From PALSA-505 sp035308365 (GTDB lineage Bacteria; Actinomycetota; Actinomycetes; Streptosporangiales; Streptosporangiaceae): a stretch of DNA of 45,577 nt. Where the stretch lies: assembly GCA_035308365.1 (NCBI GenBank), contig DATGGU010000167.1, positions 1 through 45,577 of the forward strand. Direction: 5' to 3'. Every line of letters starts with the position of its first letter. Positions within the stretch are counted from its first letter, which is position 1. The notes under the pieces are model-generated. The model was not told the origin of the DNA. It ran no database searches and was given only the letters and a program-made list of their open reading frames with translations. Position numbers and translations under genes: made by a program. Positions 6,231 to 14,348 of the stretch are shown one piece after another.

Positions 6231-7442
6231 ATGCGGCTCGATGAGACGATCCATTTGCTGCGGGTGGCCCGGCCGCCGTCCCCCTATGGGGCCCGGCGCC
6301 TGGCCCGCTGTTACAGCATCGAGGACGTGGCCAGGAAGGCGCGGCGCAGGCTTCCGCTCGGGTCGCGGGCCTACCTGGAAGGTGGCGGGGAGGGCGAGTA
6401 CACGCTGCGGCGCAACCGGGCCGCCTTCGACGAGCTGGAATTCGTCCCGGACATGCCCCGTGACGTCAGCCACGTCGACACCAGCACCACCGTCCTCGGC
6501 GAGCGCATCCCGCTGCCGTTCGCGCTGTCGCCGATCGGCGCGCCCCGGATGTTCCACCACGAGGGTGAACTCGCGGTTGCCCGCGCCGCCCGGCGGGCCG
6601 GCATCCCCTATGGCATCTCCAGCCTGGCCAACACCACGGTCGAGGAGGTGGCCGCGCAAACCGATACGCCGCTGTGGTTCCAGCTCTACATATGGGGCGA
6701 CCGCGGCGAGACCAAGGAGGCCATCGCCCGCGCCAAGGCCGCCGGATTCGGCGCGCTGCTGTTCAGCATCGACACCTCGGTGCGCTCCAAACGCGAGCGG
6801 GAAAAGCACGCCGGGCTGGAGCTGCCCACTCCTAACCTGCCGCTGACCACGCTGCTCGAAGGTGCGCTGCACCCCGGCTGGGGCCTGCGCTTCCTCACCT
6901 CCCCGACGGTCAGCTTCCCCAACATCGGCCCGGCGGACCAGCGCTCGCTGCAGAAGCTGCCGGACATGTTCGACGGCACCGTGAACTGGGCGGACCTGGA
7001 CTGGATCCGTGAGCTGTGGGACGGGCCGATCCTGGCCAAGGGCGTGCTGCGGGCCGAGGAAGCGATCCGGGCGGCCGAACATGGCCTGGACGGGGTGATC
7101 GTCAGCAATCATGGCGGACGGCAACTCGACCACCTCCCGGCCACCATCGACGTCCTGCCCGGGATCGTCGACGCGGCCGGGGACCGGCTGGAGGTCCTGG
7201 TCGACTCCGGGTTCCGGCGCGGCAGCGACATCGCCGCCGCGCTCGCGCTGGGCGCCAGGGCCGTTCTGGTCGGCCGCGCCCACCTGTACGGGCTGGCCGC
7301 CGCGGGCGAGGCCGGTGTGCGCCACTGCATCGACATCCTCGCCGCGGAACTGCGCATGACCATGCAACTATGTGGCGCCCGGAGCATTGCCGAGCTGAAC
7401 CCGGGCCTGATCCGCCGCCGCGGCCATACCGGGCCTGGATGA
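6231..7442 (+). CDS. FMN-dependent alpha-hydroxy-acid dehydrogenase (lactate dehydrogenase/oxidase family)
   Basis: 403-residue TIM-barrel flavoprotein that oxidises a 2-hydroxy acid to the 2-oxo acid. Key residues are the FMN-binding LSPIGAPRMFHHEGE (100-114), QLYIWGDR, the flavin-contacting Lys in ILAKGVLRAEEA (Lys270) and the active-site VSNHGGRQLD, with base His294 and substrate-binding Arg297. VDSGFRRGSDIAAALALGARAVLVGR then closes the phosphate-binding site. This places it with lactate dehydrogenases (LldD), glycolate oxidases and mycofactocin-associated MftD; no mycofactocin genes are visible here. ATG at 6231 follows the DUF1360 stop by 14 bases, so the two probably form an operon. 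Confidence 0.9.
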   Translation: MRLDETIHLLRVARPPSPYGARRLARCYSIEDVARKARRRLPLGSRAYLEGGGEGEYTLRRNRAAFDELEFVPDMPRDVSHVDTSTTVLGERIPLPFALSPIGAPRMFHHEGELAVARAARRAGIPYGISSLANTTVEEVAAQTDTPLWFQLYIWGDRGETKEAIARAKAAGFGALLFSIDTSVRSKREREKHAGLELPTPNLPLTTLLEGALHPGWGLRFLTSPTVSFPNIGPADQRSLQKLPDMFDGTVNWADLDWIRELWDGPILAKGVLRAEEAIRAAEHGLDGVIVSNHGGRQLDHLPATIDVLPGIVDAAGDRLEVLVDSGFRRGSDIAAALALGARAVLVGRAHLYGLAAAGEAGVRHCIDILAAELRMTMQLCGARSIAELNPGLIRRRGHTGPG

Positions 7443-7513
7443 TGGATTTTCTCCCGGACGGAGGCGGCTGGAGCCGTGGGTATGACGGGAGCGTCCGGGG
7501 GTAGGCGGTCCCC

Positions 7514-9511
7514 ATGGGACAGAACGTGGCGCAGAAGCTGATCGGGTCGCACCTGGCCGACGGCGAGATGAGGGCCGGGTCCGAGATCGGGTTGCGGGTC
7601 GACCAGACGCTGACCCAGGACGCCACCGGGACCATGGTGATGCTCGAACTCGAGGCGCTCGGCCTGGACCGGGTCCGCACCGAGGTCTCGGTCCAGTACG
7701 TCGACCACAACCTGCTGCAGGCCGACGAGCGGAACATGGCCGATCACCTGTTCCTGAGGTCGGCCTGCCAGCGGTTCGGGATCTGGTACTCCCGGCCCGG
7801 CAACGGGGTCTCGCATCCGGTCCACATGCAGCGCTTCGGGCGGCCGGGCGCGTCGCTGGCCGGTTCGGACTCGCACACCTGCGCGGCCGGCTCGCTGGGC
7901 ATGCTCGCCATCGGCGTGGGCGGCCTGGAGGTTGCGATGGCGATGGCCGGCGAACCTCTCTACGTCACGATGCCGGAGATCTGGGGGGTGCGGCTGACCG
8001 GGGCGCTACCGCCGTGGGTGAGCGCCAAGGACGTCATCCTGGAGATGCTCCGGCGGCACGGCGTCAAGGGCGGGGTGGGCCGGATCATCGAGTACCACGG
8101 CCCCGGGCTGAGCTCGCTGCCGGCCATGGACCGGCACGTGATCGCGAACATGGGTGCCGAGCTCGGCGCGACCACCAGCGTCTTCCCGGCCGATGAGCAG
8201 GTTCGCGCGTTCCTCGAAGATGAAGGGCGCGGCGATGAGTTCGCTGAGCTGACCGCCGATCCGGATGCCGGCTACGACGTGACGGACGAGATCGACCTGT
8301 CCGGCCTGGAACCGCTGATCGCCAAGCCAAGCTCGCCGGGAAACGTCGTGCCGGTCCGCGAGGTGGCGGGCGAACCCGTCCACCAGGTGGTGGTGGGCTC
8401 GTCGGCCAATCCGGGACTGCGCGACTTCGCGGTGCTGGCCGCGATCACCCGCGGCCACCAGGCACACCCGCAGGTGTCCATGGACGTCAACCCCACCTCA
8501 CGGCAGATCCTCGCGGACCTGACCGCGATGGGCGGGACGCTGAGCCTGATCCGGTCCGGGGCACGGATCCACCAGGCCGGCTGTATGGGGTGCATCGGCA
8601 TGGGGCAGGCGCCGGCGATCGGCCGCAACAGCCTGCGGACGGTTCCGCGCAACTTCCCCGGCCGGTCCGGCACGGACGAGGACTCGGTCTGGCTGTGCTC
8701 GCCCGAAACCGCGGCCGCGGCCGCACTGACCGGGGAGATCACCGATCCGCGGGAGCTGCCCGCCGCGCTGGGGATCGAGTATCCCCGGCTCGAGCTGCCC
8801 ACGCCATCGGGCAATGGCGCGTCCTGGATCGAGCCACCGCTGCCCGCCCAGGACGCGGGTCAGGTGGAGCTGGTCAAGGCGCCGAGCATCGGCACCCTGC
8901 CGGACCTGGATCCGATGCCGGACGGCCTGCGGGTACGAGTGGCGATCAAGGTCGGCGACAACATCTCGACCGATGAGATCCTGCCCGCGGGCGCGCGGGT
9001 GCTGCCGTTCCGCAGCGACATCCCCAAGCTGGCCGGCTTCACCTTCAGCCAGGTCGACGAGGGCTACGTGCGGCGGGCGCGGGAGGCCGGGCCGCACGTC
9101 ATCGTGGCCGGCGAGAACTACGGCCAGGGTTCCTCCCGCGAGCACGCGGTCATCGCCCCCCGCTACCTCGGGCTGCGGCTCGTGATCGCCAAGTCCTACG
9201 CCCGGATCCACTGGCAGAACCTGGCCAACTTCGGCGTGCTGGCCGTCGAGTTCACCGACCCCGGCGACTACGACCGCATCGAGACGGGCGACGAACTGTC
9301 CGTGGACGGCCTGGCCGGCGCGCTCGGCTCAGGCACCGAACTCACCGTGCACAACGAGGCCAGGAACCAGGACTACCGGGTGCGCCACCGTCTGTCCGCG
9401 CGGCAGGCCGCCATGGTGCTGGCCGGTGGTCAGATACCGCTGGTCCGGAGCCGGCGCGACAGGTTAGCCACCACCCAGCTGACCTCAGATAACCAGGGTG
9501 GGCCTGGGTAG
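7514..9511 (+). CDS. Aconitase-family hydratase (4Fe-4S)
   Basis: 665 residues, single chain with the aconitase order: catalytic domains 1-3, then a swivel domain from about residue 475. Fe-S ligands are Cys123 in GSDSHTCAAGS and Cys357/Cys360 in GCMGCIGMG. The swivel domain shows DNISTDEILPAGARVLPFRSDIPKL and YGQGSSREHAVIAPRYLGLRLVIAKSYARIHWQNLANFGVLAVEF. The length is close to the mitochondrial/AcnA-short and homoaconitase-like group and shorter than the ~900-residue AcnA of actinomycetes. It may therefore be a second aconitase acting on citrate, homocitrate or a methylcitrate analogue, most likely on citrate/isocitrate. The downstream cation-transporter pseudogene starts ten bases after the stop. 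Confidence 0.88.
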   Translation: MGQNVAQKLIGSHLADGEMRAGSEIGLRVDQTLTQDATGTMVMLELEALGLDRVRTEVSVQYVDHNLLQADERNMADHLFLRSACQRFGIWYSRPGNGVSHPVHMQRFGRPGASLAGSDSHTCAAGSLGMLAIGVGGLEVAMAMAGEPLYVTMPEIWGVRLTGALPPWVSAKDVILEMLRRHGVKGGVGRIIEYHGPGLSSLPAMDRHVIANMGAELGATTSVFPADEQVRAFLEDEGRGDEFAELTADPDAGYDVTDEIDLSGLEPLIAKPSSPGNVVPVREVAGEPVHQVVVGSSANPGLRDFAVLAAITRGHQAHPQVSMDVNPTSRQILADLTAMGGTLSLIRSGARIHQAGCMGCIGMGQAPAIGRNSLRTVPRNFPGRSGTDEDSVWLCSPETAAAAALTGEITDPRELPAALGIEYPRLELPTPSGNGASWIEPPLPAQDAGQVELVKAPSIGTLPDLDPMPDGLRVRVAIKVGDNISTDEILPAGARVLPFRSDIPKLAGFTFSQVDEGYVRRAREAGPHVIVAGENYGQGSSREHAVIAPRYLGLRLVIAKSYARIHWQNLANFGVLAVEFTDPGDYDRIETGDELSVDGLAGALGSGTELTVHNEARNQDYRVRHRLSARQAAMVLAGGQIPLVRSRRDRLATTQLTSDNQGGPG

Positions 9512-9520
9512 CAGGGGCTG

Positions 9521-9947
9521 ATGACCAAGCCGCGGGAGCGCTCGGCCCGCACGACCGTCCTGATCGCCGGCGCCGCCAACGTGTTCGTCGCCGCCGTCAA
9601 GGTCGTGGCCGGCGTGCTCACCGCGTCCAGCGCCCTGCTGGCCGAGGCCGCCCGCTCGGCCGCCGGCACGCTGAACCAGGCGTTCCTGCTGGCCTCGATC
9701 CGTCAGGGCCGCCGCCCCGGCAGACCGAAGGCACCCATTCGGTATCGGAGCCGGCGCGGTGGAGGAACTGTCCGGGCGGATCGACCAGCGGCTGTCGGAG
9801 CGGCTGTCAATGACCCCGCACGTGTTCATCGATCCCACCGACATCACCGGCGGAAGCCGGGGCCCGTTGCTGCCCGGAGCTGGCGGCGCCGGCGGCGTCC
9901 GAAGATCAGCGCCGGAAATGCCGCATAGGCGGGGGCGTGGCGGGTAG
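9521..9947 (+). pseudogene. Cation diffusion facilitator transporter remnant (internal deletion plus frameshift)
   Basis: The 5' part reads MTKPRERSARTTVLIAGAANVFVAAVKVVAGVLTASSALLAEAARSAAGTLNQAFLLASIRQGRR. This is the first two helices of a CDF-type (Zn/Fe/Mn) efflux protein, with the usual A-E-A-x-R/H-S-x-x-D/G-T pattern. The expected continuation ADRRHPFGYG appears in a different frame (9720-9749), showing a frameshift near 9718. Directly after HPFGIG the sequence jumps to VEELSGRIDQRLSERLSMTPHVFIDPTDI, which is the extreme C-terminus of CDF proteins. Helices 3-6 and most of the cytoplasmic domain are therefore missing. No functional transporter can be made. Confidence 0.75.
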
Positions 9948-9976
9948 GCGCTCCTGGAACGGGAGGGACCACAACC

Positions 9977-10237
9977 ATGCCAGTTTCTTCGCAGCACGAT
10001 GTCACCGACACCGTACTGGACGATGCCCTGCTGGCCTGGGCGGTGCGGGACGCGGCCCAGGTCCTGCCCGGCCACCTGCGCCTGGTGCTCTACCTCACGG
10101 ACGTCGAGGGCCTGAGTTACGCGCAGGCAGGCGAGGTGGTGGGCATATCGCCGGGCGCCGTGGCAGGCGACGTGCGCAGAGCGCGGAGCTGGCTGCGCAC
10201 CTGGCTGGGCCCGGCGATCCGCCGGGCCATCGGGTAG
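9977..10237 (+). CDS. Stand-alone sigma-70 region 4 (ECF-type) protein
   Basis: 86 residues: after a short acidic lead, AAQVLPGHLRLVLYLTDVEGLSYAQAGEVVGISPGAVAGDVRRARSWLRTWLG is a sigma-70 region 4.2 helix-turn-helix as found in ECF sigma factors ('LPxxxRxVxxLxxxEGLSYxEIAxxLGIxxGTVxSRLxRARxxLR'). Region 2, needed for -10 recognition and core binding, is absent. It is either a truncated ECF sigma gene or a small DNA-binding regulator derived from one. ATG at 9977 follows cgggagggaccacaacc, a good ribosome site, so translation is plausible. Confidence 0.7.
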   Translation: MPVSSQHDVTDTVLDDALLAWAVRDAAQVLPGHLRLVLYLTDVEGLSYAQAGEVVGISPGAVAGDVRRARSWLRTWLGPAIRRAIG

Positions 10238-10294
10238 GTCAGCGCTGCCTGGCTTTCGCGGAGCGTATCCCATTCCTGGTCAAACCCGCTCCGG

Positions 10295-10852
10295 TTACCC
10301 GGAGGATGCGACGGCGCGCATGATCTTGAGGTGGTCATCCAGTACGGGCAGGGCCTGCCGGGCGAGAGCCACCACCTGTGGCGAGGAGCCCTGGCGAATC
10401 TCGGCCTCGGTGGCGGCGATCATCTGATGATGGCCGGCCAGCATGGCGGCGATGAAGTCGTCGTCAAAGGTGAACCCGCGTTCCGAACTGAGCCGGTCAC
10501 CGAGCTGTATCTGCTGGTCGGTCAGGTACTGCACCAAGGCGATGTGCAGCTTGCTGGCGAGCCCGGCCAGCTTGATATCCAGCGCGGTGTGGTCGCGGAT
10601 CATGGTCGCCCCGGCCGACCGTATGCCGGCGTCAGTCGTGTTGCTCTGCGCGTACTGGCCCGCCTGTATCTCGGCCTGGTCGGCCTGATGAGCCATGTTC
10701 AGCCAGTGGATGTCACGGCTGGACAAGTGGTATGGCAAGGCCGGATCCGCCCGCGCAGCGTGGGCGCTGCCGCAGGCCGCGGCCGTTCCCGCTGTGAGCG
10801 CCAGCGCCACAGCCAGTGCTGCGGCCCGCCGGCCAGGTGAAACCGTCCTCAC
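10295..10852 (-). CDS. DUF4142 lipoprotein
   Basis: 185 residues. A basic N-terminus and hydrophobic run (RRAAALAVALALTAGTAAACGSA) end in a lipobox-like TAAAC with Cys27, so it is probably a lipid-anchored exported protein. The mature part is all-helical with the DUF4142 (ferritin-like, formerly DUF305-related) pattern: DIHWLNMAHQADQAEIQAGQYAQSN, IRSAGATMIRDHTALDIKLAGLASKL and AMLAGHHQMIAATEAEIRQGSSPQVVALARQALPVLDDHLKIM. Role unknown; related proteins are associated with stress. It is divergently transcribed from the DUF1275 gene and convergent with the sigma region 4 gene. Confidence 0.82.
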   Translation of the reverse strand: MRTVSPGRRAAALAVALALTAGTAAACGSAHAARADPALPYHLSSRDIHWLNMAHQADQAEIQAGQYAQSNTTDAGIRSAGATMIRDHTALDIKLAGLASKLHIALVQYLTDQQIQLGDRLSSERGFTFDDDFIAAMLAGHHQMIAATEAEIRQGSSPQVVALARQALPVLDDHLKIMRAVASSG

Positions 10853-11041
10853 CGTCCAGCTCCTGTCTTGCCTGCTCGGCTATGTGGCCAGCCGGCTACC
10901 CCGCCGGCCGAACGGCAAACGCGCCGCCATGGCGGCGCGGATGTGCGGTCGCGCTCGCATCCGCCGCCGGATGCGGGAAAGGCGGCTTCGGTACCGGAGA
11001 GCCCCGTTTGGGCGGCTGGCGCGGCGGGCAGCGTGGACAGC

Positions 11042-11728
11042 ATGTCCGGCGCGCGGAGCAGTGCGGTCAGTGGCGAGCGGGTCCGGGACTGGCTGGCGGT
11101 CGTTCTGACGGTCGGCACCGGATCGCTGAACGTGATCAGCTTCCTCGCCCTGGGCAAGGTTTTCGCCAGCGTCATCACCGGCAACCTGGTGCTGCTGGCC
11201 ATCGGCCTCGGGAAGCCGGATCACACCATGGCCGTGCACGCGGGAGTGGCCGTGGCCGGATATGCCGCCGGGGTGATCTGCGGTGCCGCGGTGTGCGGGC
11301 GGGCCCGTGACCGGCAGCCACCGTGGCCCCGCCGGGTGAGTGCCGCCCTCGTGCTGGAGCTGGCGCTGCTGTGCGCCCTGCTCGGGCTCTGGCAGGTGTA
11401 CGGGACGCACCCGGCCGCGGATGCGCAGCTCGTGCTGCTGGGGCTGAGCACGGCCGCCATGGGGGTGCAGAGCAGTGCGGTCAACCGGCTCGCCGTACCC
11501 GGGTTTTCCAGCACCTTTCTCACCAGCACGATGATCAAGGCCATCACCGAGCTGATGACAGGGCCACGCGAGGATGTGACGATCAAGGTGGCCGCGTTGC
11601 TCAGCCTTGTCACCGGTGCGCTGATCGGGACGGGGCTGCTCGGCGCGGTGCCCCGGCTGGCTCCGGCCTTCCCGGTGGCCCTGGTGGCGGTGGTGCTCGC
11701 CGTGGCTCAGCTTCGGCCTGTCTCGTGA
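11042..11728 (+). CDS. DUF1275 (YoaK-type) membrane protein
   Basis: 228 residues with about six membrane helices. Recognisable DUF1275 blocks are LTVGTGSLNVISFLALGKVFASVITGNLVLLAIGLG near the N-terminus, VHAGVAVAGYAAGVICGAAVCGRA, and the C-terminal MGVQSSAVNRLAVPGFSSTFLTSTMIKAITELM. The family is widespread and is thought to be a transporter of unknown substrate in the plasma membrane. ATG at 11042 fits the usual start, eight residues or so before the first helix with the short N-terminal extension MSGARSSAVSGERVRDW; the ribosome site is poor. Nothing around it indicates a substrate. Confidence 0.82.
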   Translation: MSGARSSAVSGERVRDWLAVVLTVGTGSLNVISFLALGKVFASVITGNLVLLAIGLGKPDHTMAVHAGVAVAGYAAGVICGAAVCGRARDRQPPWPRRVSAALVLELALLCALLGLWQVYGTHPAADAQLVLLGLSTAAMGVQSSAVNRLAVPGFSSTFLTSTMIKAITELMTGPREDVTIKVAALLSLVTGALIGTGLLGAVPRLAPAFPVALVAVVLAVAQLRPVS

Positions 11729-11842
11729 CCGGGGCGGCCTGGCTGCTGGCTGAGCGGACGGCGGGCCGCCGTGGGACCGGCGTTTAACCGCCGGCCGGCC
11801 GGGTAGCGCGCAACCGCGCGGGACCGACGGCGAAAGGCGAGC

Positions 11843-12085
11843 ATGCTTGCGGCGCTATTGCTGGCTGGGATCGTGGCGGCCCCGATCAGTTCGGCTGCCC
11901 TGTTCGTCCCGGCGAGAAGAAGGGCCCGCGGCGCGGGCACCTCCCCGTCGAGCCCGGCGACGTCGAGCCCGGCGACCTCCCCGCCGGCGACCTCGCCCTC
12001 ACCGACTCCCCCATCATCGTCGCCCACACCCACGCCCACGTCGCCGTCGCCGAGCACGAGCTCAGCGTCCGGTGCGGGCACCTAA
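11843..12085 (+). CDS. Small exported or membrane-tethered Ser/Thr/Pro-rich protein
   Basis: 80 residues: a hydrophobic N-terminus (MLAALLLAGIVAAPISSAALFV), a basic patch (PARRRARGAG), and a low-complexity tail of repeated TSPSSPATS/PSPTP motifs. This is typical of a cell-wall-spanning or mucin-like tail. ATG at 11843 has aaaggcgag upstream. The signal-like segment suggests export, or a type II anchor because no clear cleavage site precedes the basic patch. Overlapping Arg/Pro-rich frames in the other registers are by-products of this repeat. The low complexity makes gene status uncertain. Confidence 0.45.
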   Translation: MLAALLLAGIVAAPISSAALFVPARRRARGAGTSPSSPATSSPATSPPATSPSPTPPSSSPTPTPTSPSPSTSSASGAGT

Positions 12086-12630
12086 CCGATGCCGGCCGCA
12101 AGGTCCTGGTAGGGAGGGACGAGTTCGTCCCACCGCGCCTCGATGTCGCCGCGCTCACGCCCGGCGAGGTAGGTGGCGAGATTCTCGGCGTGAATCTGCC
12201 ACCCGGCCCCATAGAAGGCGACTGTGTCCAGGGGTATGCCGCGGACCTCGATGACCAGGATGGCCTGGTCGCCGTCGGCGGTCAGCGTGGCCTCGATGAC
12301 CTCATCGAACGGCGGCGCGCCCTGGCCCTCCCGCCAGGACTCATCTGATTCCCTGGTCGTCACCTGCAGCCGCCGTGGGGGCTCGCAGGCTTCCACCCGC
12401 CCGGTGCCTTCCCAGCCCTCGGATTCGAGGTACAGGTGGAACTGCCCGCCGGGGCGCAGGTCGCCCGTTACCTCGCCATACCAGCGCGCCAGACGGCCTG
12501 GATCGGTGAGCGCGGACCACAGGTCGCCGATATCGGTGTCGTAGCGGTCCTCGACGCGCACGATGCCCTTGCCTTCTGCCGATCGCAGGCTGCCCAGGAG
12601 GCGGGCGCCCCGGCGTGCGTCGCTGGTCAT
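12082..12630 (-). CDS. SRPBCC (AHSA1/activator of Hsp90 ATPase-like) protein
   Basis: 182 residues with the helix-grip START-like fold: the first strand KGIVRVEDRYDTDIGDLWSALTDPGRLARWYGEVTGDLRPGGQFHLYLESEGWEGTGRVEACEPPRRLQVTTRES is classic AHSA1. Such proteins bind hydrophobic ligands, and substrates are mostly unknown. Its ATG (12630) overlaps the TGA of the ArsR-family regulator by ATGA, the very common ArsR-AHSA1 two-gene operon of actinomycetes, so it is presumably the target regulated by that repressor. A start at 12630 is fixed by this overlap; the longer open frame upstream lies in the regulator. Confidence 0.85.
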   Translation of the reverse strand: MTSDARRGARLLGSLRSAEGKGIVRVEDRYDTDIGDLWSALTDPGRLARWYGEVTGDLRPGGQFHLYLESEGWEGTGRVEACEPPRRLQVTTRESDESWREGQGAPPFDEVIEATLTADGDQAILVIEVRGIPLDTVAFYGAGWQIHAENLATYLAGRERGDIEARWDELVPPYQDLAAGIG

Positions 12631-12953
12631 CTCGTGCCCCTTCGCTCGCGTTTCCCCCGGGCTATCTCGGTGTGCAGAGCATCCATCCGCTGCTGCCACA
12701 GGGCCCGGTACCGGCCCAGCCATTCATCGATCTCGGCGAGCGGCTCGGGGCGGAGGCTGTAGACCCGCCGCTGCGCCTGCTGGCGGACCTCGACGAGTCC
12801 CGCCTCCCGCAGCACCCGCAGGTGCCGCGATACCCCCGGGCGGGCGATCGGCAGCAGTGCCGCCAGTTCACCCGCGGTTGCCGGGCCGCCGGTCAAGGTC
12901 TCCACCAGGGTCCGGCGGCTTTCATCCGCCAGTGCCCGCAGAGCAGCTTCCAT
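12627..12953 (-). CDS. ArsR-family winged-helix repressor
   Basis: 108 residues: MEAALRALADESRRTLVETLTGGPATAGELAALLPIARPGVSRHLRVLREAGLVEVRQQAQRRVYSLRPEPLAEIDEWL is a full ArsR/SmtB-type winged helix with HTH at about residues 27-50. No Cys pair or other metal site is present, so it is of the non-metal group usually paired with SRPBCC genes. The C-terminus is a long basic helix (ALHTEIARGKRERRGTR). It very likely represses its own two-gene operon through the nested palindrome immediately upstream, which covers the promoter; the message appears leaderless because the -10 hexamer ends seven bases from the ATG. Confidence 0.9.
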   Translation of the reverse strand: MEAALRALADESRRTLVETLTGGPATAGELAALLPIARPGVSRHLRVLREAGLVEVRQQAQRRVYSLRPEPLAEIDEWLGRYRALWQQRMDALHTEIARGKRERRGTR

Positions 12954-12960
12954 GTGCTTG

Positions 12961-12996
12961 AATGTACCGCGATGGTTACGTAACCGTCAAGGTACA
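12961..12996 (-). promoter_or_regulatory. Leaderless promoter covered by a nested palindromic operator
   Basis: Reading the minus strand: TTGACG (12990-12985), an 18-bp spacer and TACATT (12966-12961), followed by seven bases to the ATG at 12953. The region is symmetrical: TGTACC-N5-GGTTACGTAACC-N5-GGTACA, with the inner 12-bp perfect palindrome (12974-12985) and the outer arms (12963-12968, 12991-12996) sharing one centre. This is a strong candidate autoregulatory ArsR operator. Confidence 0.75.
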
Positions 12997-13005
12997 TAAG
13001 TCGGT

Positions 13006-13176
13006 TCAGGAGCCGAGCGGCACCTGCCGGTAGATCGAGGCGTCGTTCGCGTAGAGGGCCTGCGACCCGCGGCCGAACCGGACCTCGCCCCGCACCACCC
13101 GGCCGAGGTCGGTGGCCAGTCGTCCCCGGTCGGTTATGCCACCTGGCCGGTGCCTGCGGCCGGCCGGTGAGGTCAT
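13006..13176 (-). pseudogene. N-terminal stub of a GlcD/D-lactate dehydrogenase-type FAD oxidoreductase
   Basis: 56 codons. After a basic lead the frame reads LATDLGRVVRGEVRFGRGSQALYANDASIYRQVPLGS and then TGA. This matches the extreme N-terminus of large FAD-binding oxidoreductases of the GlcD/Dld group ('LxxxVxGEVRFDxGSRALYATDxSNYRQxPxGVV'), which run on for 400-1000 residues. Everything after the first ~50 residues, including the FAD-binding domain, is missing. The ATG (13176) overlaps the TGA of the F420-dependent oxidoreductase as ATGA, so the original gene was coupled to it. Confidence 0.65.
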
Positions 13177-14129
13177 CTATCCTCCCGCAGGCGGGGCAGG
13201 ATCTGCTGGGCGTAGAACTCGAAGAACCCCTCCCGGTTTCCGCCGACCTGGCCGATGTAAACCTCGTCGAAGCCGGCCCGGATGTACTCACGCACCCCCT
13301 TCAGGTGTACGTCCGGATCGGGGCCGCACGGTGCCGAGACCATGTCCTCGGACACGAGTTCGGCGAGCTGGCCGAAGTGCCTGGGCAGGGGGAGCAGCTG
13401 AGCCGACTCCCCCGGGATGACGTCGTTGGGCCACAGCCGGTGCATGGTCTTGCGTGCCCGGCTCTCATCCGGGTCCCAGCAGACCTTCATCCCGCCCTGG
13501 ACCGGCCGTTCCCCACCACCGCTCTCGCGGTAGAGCTTGACGAAGTCCGCGTTGGGCTGCACGCACATGTAGCCGTCGGCTATCTTCCCGGCCAGCTTGA
13601 TGGCTTTCGCCCCGAATCCCGACATGAAGACCGGCGGCGGCCGCTCGGGCAACGAGTAGAGCCGGGCCGTATCCACCGTGTAGTGGCGCCCCCGGTGGGT
13701 GATGAGCCGGCCGGTCAGCAGTTCGCGGATGACGGTCACGGCTTCTTCGAGCATGTCCAGCCGCTCCTCGGCTCCTGGCCACGGGCCGCCAAGGATGTGC
13801 TCGTTGAGCGCCTCTCCGGAGCCGACACCGAGGGTGAACCGGCCGCCGGTCAAGATGGCCGACGTCGCCGCCGCCTGCGCCACGAGCGCGGGATGCAGGC
13901 GGATCAGCGGGCAGGTCACCGCCGTGGTCACCGGCAGCGACGTCACCTGCGAGATCGCACCGATCAACGACCACACGAACCCACTCTGGCCTTGCTCATC
14001 CAGCCACGGGTGAAAGTGATCGGAAATCCACAGCGCGTCGAACCCCGCCTCTTCCGCGAGCTTGGCCTGCCGGACGAGCTCGCCGGGCTCGTACTCCTCG
14101 CAGGACAGGAAGTAGCCGTAGCGCGTCAT
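13173..14129 (-). CDS. F420-dependent LLM-class oxidoreductase (glucose-6-phosphate dehydrogenase-like)
   Basis: 318 residues, luciferase-like TIM barrel. The N-terminus MTRYGYFLSCEEYEPGELVRQAKLAEEAGFDALWISDHFHPWLDEQGQSGFVWSLIGA matches the F420-dependent group related to Fgd (TIGR03557 type): 'SDHFxPW' with the His contacting F420, and TCPLIRLHPALVAQAAATSAILTGGRFTLGVGSGEALNEHILGG lining the cofactor pocket. It probably reduces or oxidises a small substrate with coenzyme F420; glucose-6-phosphate is one possibility but not proven. ATG at 14129 has aaaggacgacg upstream. Its stop overlaps the start of a truncated FAD oxidase. Confidence 0.87.
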   Translation of the reverse strand: MTRYGYFLSCEEYEPGELVRQAKLAEEAGFDALWISDHFHPWLDEQGQSGFVWSLIGAISQVTSLPVTTAVTCPLIRLHPALVAQAAATSAILTGGRFTLGVGSGEALNEHILGGPWPGAEERLDMLEEAVTVIRELLTGRLITHRGRHYTVDTARLYSLPERPPPVFMSGFGAKAIKLAGKIADGYMCVQPNADFVKLYRESGGGERPVQGGMKVCWDPDESRARKTMHRLWPNDVIPGESAQLLPLPRHFGQLAELVSEDMVSAPCGPDPDVHLKGVREYIRAGFDEVYIGQVGGNREGFFEFYAQQILPRLREDR

Positions 14130-14142
14130 GATCGTCGTCCTT

Positions 14143-14186
14143 TCTTCCGCGATGCCGCTACGTGTCTTCCGCGATGCCGCTACGTG
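14143..14186. repeat. 22-bp tandem duplication
   Basis: tcttccgcgatgccgctacg plus tg occurs twice head-to-tail (14143-14164 and 14165-14186), identical, just upstream of the F420-dependent oxidoreductase and partly within its ribosome-site region. The rest of the gap to 14348 holds no gene I can support. Confidence 0.85.
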
Positions 14187-14348
14187 CAAGGGCCGCTACT
14201 ACCCGTCCGGCGGCGCGCTACACGGCCTCCATGGACGGGTTTGGCCCGCCGGGGTGGCTACTGCGCCGGGGAAGACACTGTGCGGGCCGAGATCAACCGC
14301 CTGATTGCCCTGCCCTGCGGGACGAACTGTGGCGCTGTGGCGAGCGTG

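Noticed and set aside
11847..12254. 135-codon Arg/Pro-rich frame
   Set aside because: An alternate register of the Ser/Thr/Pro repeat and the antisense of the SRPBCC gene; implausible composition.
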